Below the pieces are notes generated by a model. The model did no database searches. It was not told where the DNA came from and saw only the letters and a list, made by a program, of their open reading frames with translations. Below are positions 1-7,064 of a stretch of 19,080 nt of DNA, in pieces; positions within the stretch are counted from its first letter, which is position 1; each line of letters starts with the position of its first letter. A program made the position numbers and the translations under genes. The stretch is from positions 1 to 19,080 of the forward strand of contig PJAB01000920.1 in assembly GCA_002887195.1 (NCBI GenBank), written 5' to 3'. The stretch is from Chrysochromulina parva (taxonomy: Eukaryota; Haptophyta; Prymnesiales; Chrysochromulinaceae).

Positions 1-917
1 GCGTGCACCTTGGCCGCGCGCGCTTCGTTCGCGAGACCGTGCGCCCGCTCGCGAGCCGCATCGAGCTCGTCATGAGCTTGGTGCAGCCGTGCCTCCAAGT
101 CGTGCTGCACGGAGGCCGCCGTGCTCTTATGCATCTCGTGCCGGCCGGACAGGCGAACAAGCTCCGAGCGCGTGTCCTCGAGCTCGGCGCGGCTGCGCGC
201 GGCCGCCGCACGCTCGGTCGCGGCCGCATTCCTCTGCACCTCGAGCTGCGCCTCGAGCTCGTGCAGCTGAGCACGCAACTGCTCCTCGGTCGCTGTCAGC
301 GACGCGATCGTCTGGGGTGCTATGGGCATTGGCTGTGGCGGCAGCGGCGTCGAGCCAGGCGGTTGCAACCGAGTGCCAGTCGCGGAGGCGCCGAGCGCTG
401 CCGCGGCGGTCGATGCGGTGGAGGTGCTGCCACTCCTGCCGCGCTGCTGCTGCGGCGGCGCTGGCGGTGGCTCATCCCCAGCCGGCACTGGTTGGGGCTC
501 CTGGCCGCGCGAGCCACCGGTGGCGCTCCCGACGCGGCTGCTGCTCCCGTTGCCGCTCTTCGGAATGCTCGGCAAGACTGCGCCGCCCAAGCTGCCGGCA
601 TCCACCACAGGTGCTCCAGTAGCCTCGATCAGCCGAGGCCGAGGTACGCGCAGCTCGGCAGCCTCGCGCTGGCTCGACTCGAGCTGCGTCTTCGCGCGCT
701 CGAGGTCCTGCCGAAGCTGGAGGATCTGCATCGCCTGCGCGCGCTCCTTCTTGTGCAGAGCAGCCATGCTCGCCTCGGCCCACTTAGAGCCACGAGCGAT
801 GGCGACCTGCCCAAAGGTGTGCGAGTTCAACTCTGCCGCGGGCCGCACGTTCTCGCGTGGCGAGTCGACACGTGGCGAGTCGAGCGACTGCGGCTCGAGG
901 GAGAGGGCGGCCGGCAT
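1..917 (-). CDS. Coiled-coil protein, N-terminal part (runs off left edge)
   Basis: The minus-strand frame is open from an ATG at 917-915 to the window edge, giving 305 codons with no stop. An in-frame TAG lies upstream at 974-972 with no other ATG between, so this start is the natural choice. I do not recognise the family. Visible layout: a short N-terminal segment with a DSP-containing duplication (residues 13-20), a first Gln/Glu/Leu/Arg heptad-like coiled coil at about 51-90, a Ser/Gly/Pro-rich linker with a short Gln run at about 91-200, and a second, longer coiled coil from about 205 to the edge. It is probably a cytoplasmic or cytoskeletal structural protein, but that is inferred from composition only. 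The C-terminus is missing. Strong Glu/Gln/Leu patterning in this frame makes it far likelier to be coding than the Arg-rich plus-strand frames over the same DNA. It is divergent from the Sm-like gene. Confidence 0.7.
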   Translation of the reverse strand, partial: MPAALSLEPQSLDSPRVDSPRENVRPAAELNSHTFGQVAIARGSKWAEASMAALHKKERAQAMQILQLRQDLERAKTQLESSQREAAELRVPRPRLIEATGAPVVDAGSLGGAVLPSIPKSGNGSSSRVGSATGGSRGQEPQPVPAGDEPPPAPPQQQRGRSGSTSTASTAAAALGASATGTRLQPPGSTPLPPQPMPIAPQTIASLTATEEQLRAQLHELEAQLEVQRNAAATERAAAARSRAELEDTRSELVRLSGRHEMHKSTAASVQHDLEARLHQAHDELDAARERAHGLANEARAAKVH

Positions 918-1082
918 CCCACCTTTAAGCCCAACGTCCCGCACGTCAGGGCGTGGCGCAAGTTTATCGATCTAGAACCCACGAAAAAAGGTCACCTCTA
1001 ATGAATTGATGGTCGGCACTGTGACCGATCACGTTGTGAGTTTTCTTGTGCACTTCGCGCCCTGGAGAGTCCCTGGAGGAGA
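918..1082. promoter_or_regulatory. Divergent intergenic region, putative bidirectional promoter
   Basis: This 165-bp gap separates the start codons of the minus-strand coiled-coil gene and the plus-strand Sm-like gene, so both promoters and both 5' UTRs must fit here. It is less GC-rich than the flanking coding DNA and holds an A-run near 984. I see no convincing TATA box. The function is inferred from gene geometry alone. Confidence 0.5.
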
Positions 1083-1716
1083 ATGAACTTTTACGCCTCT
1101 GGTTCTGCGCCAACCGCTTCGGCGAGGCCGGCCGCAGCTCCAGCACCGTCCAGCGCTGCAGCCTCGGGTGCCTCATCCTCATCGTTTCACAGCCGACAGC
1201 AGCAGGAAGATGCTGCACTGCTCACGCTCAACACGCTGCTGCACGCGATGGTCGGCAAAACACTCGCGATCGATTGCAAGGACGACCGCACTGTCCGCGG
1301 CTGCCTCAAGAAGGCAGACAACTACATGAAGTGCGTCGCCGTTGCCCAGACAGCCCCCTCGCCGAATCAGGCGTCCACCCATATATCCTCAACCCACATC
1401 CTCGACCCACGCCTCATGCGGTGCTGGCGTGCTCGTGCGCAGCCTCCTTCTCACCGACGCCGAGGAGAGCATGCCTGGTGCCGCTGACCAGGTGACTCGC
1501 CACGCGACGCTGCGCATAAGCAATTCGTCAATCCGATGCGTACATCTGCCCGCCGAGACCGACGCGCCAGAGCTCATGATCTCGCGGCTTCGCGCCATTG
1601 ATCGCGGCCGGCATCGCTTCCGCAAGCGCGTCAAGCTGCAGCCCAAGGCACGGCCAGAGCGGCACGCACCAATCGTGAGCGCCATCGTTACCGAAGCTGA
1701 CGCGTATGGCACGTGA
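1083..1716 (+). CDS. Sm-like protein, LSM10/SmD1 type (two exons)
   Basis: Proposed join is 1083-1330 with 1443-1716, giving 173 residues. An Ala/Ser/Pro-rich N-terminus (about 1-38) precedes an Sm fold. The Sm1 part reads LLHAMVGKTLAIDCKDD, then GCLKKADNYMN, and the Sm2 part includes SSIRCVHLPAETD. The Sm2 end, with VH-(I/L)-P followed by acidic residues, is closest in my judgement to LSM10, the SmD1 paralogue of the U7 snRNP that processes histone pre-mRNA 3' ends. SmD1 or another LSm protein remains possible. The basic C-terminal tail after the fold is Arg/Lys-rich. The first intron is phase 2, and splicing recreates the conserved Asn of the Sm1 motif. The TGA stop overlaps a strong 5' splice-site sequence (CAC/GTGAGT at 1713), so the true C-terminus may differ. 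RMC1 lies 199 bp downstream on the same strand. Confidence 0.78.
1331..1442 (+). other. Intron 1 of the Sm-like gene
   Basis: This 112-nt GTGCGT...GCAG phase 2 intron is required because the Sm fold continues in a different reading frame. Joining AA at 1329-1330 to C at 1443 makes an Asn codon, giving NYMNLLLTDAEE, the expected Sm1 ending. Translating through it gives a non-homologous tail and a stop at 1487. Confidence 0.82.
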
Positions 1717-1915
1717 GTTGCTTTTTTGAGCCTTGGGTTGACTTGGGTTGTCATGACCCATGATCGATGATGAGTTGCGCGCCCCCTTCGACCTTTGTTG
1801 AAGTACTGTTGGAGCTTGGAGGTATGTTCGGCGAGGCGGCGGGAGAAGAGTTCACCGACGTCACGCTGAGCACATCCTCTGTGAACAAAAAACAACTGTG
1901 AAACGGCTACCCCCC

Positions 1916-4900
1916 ATGAGCGTGAGCGGCGCTTCCGCAAAGGCGGCGCACGTGGTGCTCCGACCGGTGCTCCACTTTGACGAGGAGGACTCCCAGGTGC
2001 GCTTCGACGAGTGCGCGCGCCGTCTCATCCTGATCAAGCACCGCCAGTTTGCGGCCTTCTCCACCGTGCCAACGCTGCCGCCGATTGTGGTCGACTCCAA
2101 TGGCAAGGTGGAGAACGTGCGCTTTTCGCTCAACCATCGCTTCGCGGCGCTGCAGCGCTCGGACACCGTCATCGACTTTGTCGACCTGCAGACCAATGCG
2201 TCGTTCACGCACGCCGTCAAAGGTGGCGGTTCACGTGGCCGTTGGCGCATCCTGTCCTACCATTGGACGGGCACCCCCGTCGCCGACTTCTTCGTCGTGA
2301 CCACCGCGGGCGTCGAGTTTTACCTCGTGCTGCCCGAAAAGGGCTGCCTCAAGCTCGTCAAAGCACTCGCGCTCGCCGTCGCATGGGCCGTCTACTCGCA
2401 CGCGACGCGCCTGCTGCTGCTCGCAACAGGCGCGCAGGACAATGTGCTGCACGGCGTCCAGATACAGCCGAGCGCGCTGGTGCGGCTTCCCAAGTTTGAG
2501 GTGCAGCTGGCGCCGCCCGCCGAGTTGCCGTCCTCGGCACAATCCCTGGGCCAGCCCAAGCTGCGCCGCTCATTGCTTCCGAACGACATCTTCGTCGCAC
2601 GCCTGTACGAGTCGATCTATTGCATCCAAGTGGAGGCTGAGCGGCAACAGCTGCTCCTCTACCAGCTCTTCCGCGACTTTGTGGTGCGCAAATTCGCGCT
2701 CGCCATCTACTCGAGCCGCGCCGTGATGAGCGTCTCGGACAACCTGCTTGTCGTCCACGCCCTCGACTCCAAGGTGAGCGCCGCACGAGAGAGAGAGACA
2801 GCGAGCCACTCTGTAGGGCCCTATCGCTATGCGCTCTCGCCCCTTGCCCCCCTCGCCCTCAACCCCCCTCGCCCCTCACACCGCCTCGCCATTCGCCCCC
2901 CCCCCCATCGCCCCCGTCCACGCCCGTCGCAGGTATGCCTCATCTTCGACCTGCGGATCAACCAGCAGTACCCGATCACGGCGCCGCTGCCGCTCGGCAC
3001 GGTGGCTTCTGATCAGTTCTCGCCCCTCTACTCACCCCATTGGACTTTCGTGGCTCCGGACTTGGTGGTCGACCCTCAGGCGGGGCGCGTCGGCCAGCTG
3101 CGCATCGACCTGCACACCATCGTACGCTCGTCGATCGACAAGGCATGCCTGCTCCAGTTCCTGCTCGCGCGCACGCACTGCGCCGACGTGATCCTCGACG
3201 TCTTCAGCAAGTCGATTGCTGAGCAAGAGGAGCTACCCACGCTCGCACGCATGTTCGACCTCGTGCACGCCGCGTACGCGCGCCAGCTGCTCATCAGGCA
3301 TGCCGTCGTGAGCGCCCCGGCGCTCGGAAGCGCCTCGCCTGCTTCCAAAGGTGCCGACCGCCCGAGCACCACCAACAGCGTGGGGAGCAGCGCGAGCATG
3401 GGTGGCACGAGCTTCAGCTCGTCGGTTGCACAGCTCTCCTCGCCGGCACAGCAGCAGCCCTCGTCGCCGTCGACGCCCTCCGCGTCGGCCGCCGACGCCA
3501 CGAGCCCGACCGCGACGATCACAGACTGGGTGGCCGCGACGAGCCTCTCGGACAGTATGGACGGTGATCGCGCCCAGGCCACCGGCGCCGCTGCCGCCGC
3601 CGGCAGCAGCGCCGCCGGGGGAGGCTCCGACGCCAGTGCAGTCGCTGGCAGCGGCGCCGGTGCCAACGGCTCGGCTGCAGCCGCCTCCGTGGCCTCGGCC
3701 TTCGGCGCCACGCTCCGTGTCCCCCCTGGTGCGCCCGCCTCTTTCGCTCCCCTGGCGCCGCCGTTTGACAACCAGCCGCCCTTGTACCCGAATGCCGCCA
3801 CGCCCGACCCACTCGCCCCGACGCTACCCGAGGGTCCACCCGACTCGACCGCCTTCTTCGAGCGTGTGTTCACGCCGATGGTGAAGGGGCAGAGCACGCC
3901 GCCCAACGCTCGCTGCCCGCGCCGCCAATATGCGATTGCAGTGCTCACCGAGTTCCTACTCTCGCAGCAGCAGCACTCTCTGCCCACGAACGCGGGCATC
4001 GGCACGCTCGCACTCATGCTGCTCGGCGAGCAGGGCTCCTTCTACCAGATGCACCAGCTCGTCCAGTTCATGCTCGTGCCAGATTCGATCGAGCTCGCGA
4101 TGCGCCTGCTTTCCTTCGAGCCCAAGTACCCGCCGGCGGCCGAGCTCGCCATCGACATGCTACAGCGGCTCGGGCCGGGCGCCGTCGAGACGCTCATGGA
4201 GTGCCTGATGCGCCGCGGCTTGCTCCTCGCTGCGTGCCGGCTGCTGCGCTCGCAACGGATGGTGCTCTACCCGGCGCGCAGGCTGCTGCAGGCCGCTTTC
4301 GAGTCGGGTGATGCCACGCTCTTCGCAGCCGTGTACACGCACTTCGAGCAGCGGAACGAGGTGTGGCGTGGCTCCAAGGCCTTCCAAGTGCTCTGCGCTG
4401 CATGCAGGTGCTCACCACGACGCCCTCTCCTCTCCCCACAGGTGTGGCGTGGCTCCAAGGCCTTCGCGCCCGAGGAGGGATGCGCCGAGTACGTGGCCAA
4501 GTTTGAGGAGATGTTCGGGCCGCCGGCGACGATTGCGTATGGCCCCTTGCGCATGGATCGCGAGAGCGCACGGACGCAGCCGCTGCAGTCGCAATCGTTG
4601 CTGCCGTCGATCGCCGGCCCAACTGCCTCCGAGGATGGCGAGGTGGCGGGTGTCACGACCGGCGATGTGACGAACCCCGGCACCGTAACCGACGGCGATG
4701 TGACGAACCCCGGCACCGTAACCGACGGTGCCGACGCTGACCGAGAGGAGTCCAACGGGCAGCTCGCCGAGGGCGGGTGGGGCCTCACAGAGCCCAACCC
4801 ATCGGACAGCCTTGACGACGACGCGATGGCCTCGTCGCCTGACACCGCATGGAGCATGCCCACCGCAGCTGACCTCGCCTCGGCCAGCATTGCGCCCTCG

Positions 4901-4936
4901 TCGCCCCCCGCCGCTCCCCCCTCCGAAGCGGCTTAG
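1916..4936 (+). CDS. RMC1: RMC1 homologue (Mic1-domain regulator of MON1-CCZ1)
   Basis: Proposed join is 1916-2773, 2933-4360 and 4442-4936, giving 926 residues. RMC1 is the accessory subunit of the MON1-CCZ1 complex that activates Rab7 on late endosomes and supports autophagy. The N-terminal half (about 1-400) has the family's propeller-like sequence, including GKVENVRFSLNHRFAALQRS, TTAGVEFYLVLPEKGCLKL, LPKFEVQL and LLVVHALDSK/VCLIFDLR across the first intron. The C-terminal Mic1 helical domain spans about 616-788 and includes YAIAVLTEFL, QLVQFMLVPDS, PPAAELAIDML and HFEQRNEVWRGSKAF. Between them lies a Ser/Ala/Gly-rich insert of over 100 residues, and a disordered acidic tail of about 140 residues follows the Mic1 domain. 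Both make it longer than the animal protein of about 650 residues. I chose ATG 1916 because the family's N-terminal RPV...F motif starts just after it. The frame stays open upstream to 1802 without another ATG. Confidence 0.9.
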   Translation: MSVSGASAKAAHVVLRPVLHFDEEDSQVRFDECARRLILIKHRQFAAFSTVPTLPPIVVDSNGKVENVRFSLNHRFAALQRSDTVIDFVDLQTNASFTHAVKGGGSRGRWRILSYHWTGTPVADFFVVTTAGVEFYLVLPEKGCLKLVKALALAVAWAVYSHATRLLLLATGAQDNVLHGVQIQPSALVRLPKFEVQLAPPAELPSSAQSLGQPKLRRSLLPNDIFVARLYESIYCIQVEAERQQLLLYQLFRDFVVRKFALAIYSSRAVMSVSDNLLVVHALDSKVSAARERETASHSVGPYRYALSPLAPLALNPPRPSHRLAIRPPPHRPRPRPSQVCLIFDLRINQQYPITAPLPLGTVASDQFSPLYSPHWTFVAPDLVVDPQAGRVGQLRIDLHTIVRSSIDKACLLQFLLARTHCADVILDVFSKSIAEQEELPTLARMFDLVHAAYARQLLIRHAVVSAPALGSASPASKGADRPSTTNSVGSSASMGGTSFSSSVAQLSSPAQQQPSSPSTPSASAADATSPTATITDWVAATSLSDSMDGDRAQATGAAAAAGSSAAGGGSDASAVAGSGAGANGSAAAASVASAFGATLRVPPGAPASFAPLAPPFDNQPPLYPNAATPDPLAPTLPEGPPDSTAFFERVFTPMVKGQSTPPNARCPRRQYAIAVLTEFLLSQQQHSLPTNAGIGTLALMLLGEQGSFYQMHQLVQFMLVPDSIELAMRLLSFEPKYPPAAELAIDMLQRLGPGAVETLMECLMRRGLLLAACRLLRSQRMVLYPARRLLQAAFESGDATLFAAVYTHFEQRNEVWRGSKAFQVLCAACRCSPRRPLLSPQVWRGSKAFAPEEGCAEYVAKFEEMFGPPATIAYGPLRMDRESARTQPLQSQSLLPSIAGPTASEDGEVAGVTTGDVTNPGTVTDGDVTNPGTVTDGADADREESNGQLAEGGWGLTEPNPSDSLDDDAMASSPDTAWSMPTAADLASASIAPSSPPAAPPSEAA
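2774..2932 (+). other. Intron 1 of RMC1 (in frame, stop-free)
   Basis: This 159-nt phase 0 intron runs AAG/GTGAGC to GTCGCAG/GTATGC. It ends in a long C-rich tract with a run of 11 C at about 2896-2906. It is divisible by three and has no stop, so the frame reads through. Its translation is Arg/Pro-rich and interrupts the conserved LDSK-VCLIFDLR stretch, which marks it as an intron rather than coding. Confidence 0.85.
4359..4465 (+). repeat. 26-bp perfect direct repeat spanning an exon-intron boundary
   Basis: Copy 1 is at 4359-4384 and copy 2 at 4440-4465, with starts 81 bp apart. Each copy begins AGGTGTGGCG, so each carries an AG/GT that serves as 5' splice site in copy 1 and as 3' splice site in copy 2. 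The 55-bp spacer ends in a CT-rich tract. Confidence 0.95.
4361..4441 (+). other. Intron 2 of RMC1, flanked by a 26-bp exon duplication
   Basis: This 81-nt phase 0 intron runs GAG/GTGTGG to CCCACAG/GTGTGG, with a pyrimidine-rich 3' part. Removal gives QRNEVWRGSKAFAPEEGC, which matches the gap-free spacing expected in the Mic1 domain. The first 24 nt of the intron are identical to the first 24 nt of the downstream exon. Left in, it would insert 27 residues that repeat VWRGSKAF. Confidence 0.8.
4661..4726 (+). repeat. 33-bp tandem repeat, two exact copies (GDVTNPGTVTD)
   Basis: Units 4661-4693 and 4694-4726 are identical and encode GDVTNPGTVTD twice in the disordered C-terminal tail of RMC1. 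The exact match at synonymous sites points to a recent in-frame duplication. Confidence 0.95.
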
Positions 4937-5812
4937 CTGGTGACGAAGCTTGTTGCGAGCCGAATGCTTTTCCAGCGTCTCCAGTCTCCCCGTCACCCAC
5001 CATCATCCTCGAGTTGCGAGGTTCGATTAGAGCGGTGCGCGGTGTGAGAGGTCAGACATGCTGGGTCCTCTTTCGTCGCGGGGGGAGTCGGGTGAGCACC
5101 GGACGACGAGCTGTGCCCGCGGCTTACGGCAGAGCACCGGAAAAAGGGCCGGGGTGAACATTCTTCTGAACGAGCGGGAGCGCTGCGCGGTCCGGTGTGC
5201 GTTCGGCCGTGCACGAGCGACGAGGGTGCTGCGTGTATCGTGTATTATGTGAGCTTCGTCCTTCGTGCCCGGTCCGTCCCCCGGGACCGTCCTTCACGTT
5301 TATTAATTACGGTTGTCAGTTCGTCACATATGGATATTAACCGACAGTCGAGTGTCACCAAGTATGTACGGTAGTGTAGTTAATACATAAGCGTCTCTAC
5401 AAGTGTAAAAACAGTAACGCGTCCGGTTCGGTCGGAAGGTCACTGATGTTGAAGCTCGCGGCCGGGTCGCGGTCGGCTGACGTCTGAACTGACGACCGCG
5501 CCTACGGTAGGGACCTAACAGGTAACACGCGGCCGGGCTTGACGTGCCTTGAGCGGCCGGGCTGGACTCGCGCAGCCGCCCGCGGCCCGCCCCAGGCATC
5601 GCCGGCGGCGCGGCGCAAGCGCCAAGCCGCAACGAGAACCGCAACAAGGCCAAATTATGCGCACTCAGGCATGAAACAAGTGGACGAGAGGCGCACCCGC
5701 GGCCCAAGTCGCGCCATCGCTATGCGCTCGCCATGCTCTGGCCTTCGTTCACCGGAAAATCTGCCACTCGCGCCTTGCGTCATTCACCTCTTCGGACTAG
5801 CTCAGGGTGTTC
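4937..5812. other. Convergent intergenic region with an AT-rich island
   Basis: This 876-bp gap between the stops of RMC1 (plus) and the ankyrin gene (minus) should hold both 3' ends. The short ORFs here lack recognisable domains. An unusually AT-rich stretch lies at about 5299-5415. It contains TTTATT at 5299-5304, which is AATAAA on the minus strand and could be a poly(A) signal for the ankyrin gene, though about 510 nt past its stop. A weak inverted repeat (CGGTCC at 5270-5275, GGACCG at 5284-5289) is also present. I see no RNA gene. Confidence 0.55.
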
Positions 5813-6886
5813 TCAGGAGATGTCTTTTGGTGAGGGCACGACGTAGCCACGGCTGCCATCCTTGGGCCTCCAGATCCGGGTCTTCGCAGCGAGCCCCTGC
5901 AGGCTCTCAACCGCACTCAGCCCCTCCTCCTCGGCCTCGAGCTGCAGGTGGCTCAGCCCCGTCGGCAGCCCGAGCACTGCGGCTTCGGATTTACGAGCAG
6001 CCTCGCGCATCTGCTCGTGCTTCACAGCTCTCTCAGCCGACGCCGTCGCGCACCGCTTGCGCTCGATGGTCACCTCCGCATTCTGCTGCAGGATGCGCGC
6101 CATCAGGTCGTCATCCTCCCCGTCCGCATCGGGTGGCGGCTGCTCGAGCTCAATGCTCGGCTCCGTCAGCTTGAACTGCATCGGCGCCGCCAGCGTCGGC
6201 ACCGCCTGAGCCTCCGCCTGCGCAGCTGCGGCCGCGCCCACCGACGGGCCCGCCAGTTCGCGAAATCGCTCGTTCGCCTCGGCAAACCCCAGCCCGCCCG
6301 GCGCGTACGCGCGCTCCGCCGCACGCGCTTGCCACTCCCGGAGGACCACCACGACCCACGCCGCCAATCGCCAACGTCGGCGTGCCCTGGCGCACCGCCA
6401 CGCCTCGGCGGCGGCGTCGATCATCTCGATACATTGGCGCACGCAACGCTCCCACGTGGGGTCGTTGGGCCGCTGCCGACCCATCTCGCGAGCGTAATCG
6501 GATGCGCTGCGCCCCAGCTCGTCCAGCAGGAGCGGGTTGGCACCACGGCCAAGCAGCAGCTTCACGAGGCCGACGTCGGCGACGGAGGCGGCAAGCATGA
6601 GGGGCACGCGGCCATCCGTGGCGGGCTGGTCAAGCGCAGCGCCAAGCTCGAGCAGCGTCTCGAGCGCGCCTCCATGCGTCTCAGCTGCCGCTACGCAGAG
6701 CAATGGCATGGGCGTCGCTGCCGTCGGCGTTGGATACTGCGTCACATGCAAGTAGAGGGCGCCGAGGCGCGACGGCTCTGCCGTGAGTGCCTTGCGGATC
6801 TCACCGATGCGCCCGTTCTGGACGGCGCCCAACAGTGCTTGGGAGAGCGAGTCCCGTGGCGCCTCCTCGGTGAAAGCACCCGCCAT
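5813..6886 (-). CDS. Ankyrin-repeat protein with helical C-terminus
   Basis: This single-exon frame encodes 357 residues from ATG at 6886. At least two ankyrin repeats are visible at about 58-125. The clearest is DGRVPLMLAASVADVGLVKL followed by LLGRGANPLLLDELGRSASDYA, with a more divergent one before it (PLLCVAAAETHGGALETLLE). The N-terminal helices at 12-40 may be a capping repeat. A very basic Trp/Arg-rich helix at about 163-192 (RRRWRLAAWVVVVLREWQAR) follows and could be an IQ-like or amphipathic binding helix. The rest is Ala/Glu-rich with an acidic patch (DGEDDD at 255-260) and a coiled-coil-like basic helix at about 270-305. Ankyrin repeats mediate protein binding, and no catalytic domain is visible. 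The partner and exact role cannot be told. It is convergent with RMC1 and divergent from the membrane-protein gene. Confidence 0.82.
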   Translation of the reverse strand: MAGAFTEEAPRDSLSQALLGAVQNGRIGEIRKALTAEPSRLGALYLHVTQYPTPTAATPMPLLCVAAAETHGGALETLLELGAALDQPATDGRVPLMLAASVADVGLVKLLLGRGANPLLLDELGRSASDYAREMGRQRPNDPTWERCVRQCIEMIDAAAEAWRCARARRRWRLAAWVVVVLREWQARAAERAYAPGGLGFAEANERFRELAGPSVGAAAAAQAEAQAVPTLAAPMQFKLTEPSIELEQPPPDADGEDDDLMARILQQNAEVTIERKRCATASAERAVKHEQMREAARKSEAAVLGLPTGLSHLQLEAEEEGLSAVESLQGLAAKTRIWRPKDGSRGYVVPSPKDIS

Positions 6887-7064
6887 TGTGCCGTTGAAAA
6901 GTCCTCCAACTTATGTTCACTCCAAACTTATGTGCCGAGCCCGCGAGCGGGCGTCCGGGTGTTCTCGTGCACGCTCGGGCACAATGTGAGCGCCGCCACG
7001 GCATCAATCACACAAACTCATCTCACATCCCGCGAAATTCGAATTCTCCAGTTTTGCCTCACAC
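6887..7064. promoter_or_regulatory. Divergent intergenic region, putative bidirectional promoter
   Basis: This 178-bp gap separates the ATG of the ankyrin gene (minus) from the ATG of the membrane-protein gene (plus). It contains a near-perfect direct repeat, TCCAACTTATGT at 6904-6915 and TCCAAACTTATGT at 6921-6933, which could be a pair of factor sites. I see no TATA box. The promoter role is inferred from geometry. Confidence 0.5.

Noticed and set aside
3..1001. 332-codon plus-strand ORF
   Set aside because: It is Arg/Leu-rich with no domain pattern and lies opposite the minus-strand coiled-coil frame, whose Glu/Gln/Leu patterning looks genuinely coding.
3076..4017. 313-codon minus-strand ORF
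   Set aside because: Shadow of the RMC1 coding frame over its Ala/Ser-rich insert; no recognisable domain.
5270..5289. Inverted repeat resembling a hairpin terminator
   Set aside because: Arms are only 6 bp in GC-rich eukaryotic DNA, without a following T tract; likely chance.
5324..5707. 127-codon minus-strand ORF in the RMC1/ankyrin gap
   Set aside because: Low-complexity Arg/Ala/Pro composition, no domain, and it spans the AT-rich island; more likely 3' UTR or spacer.
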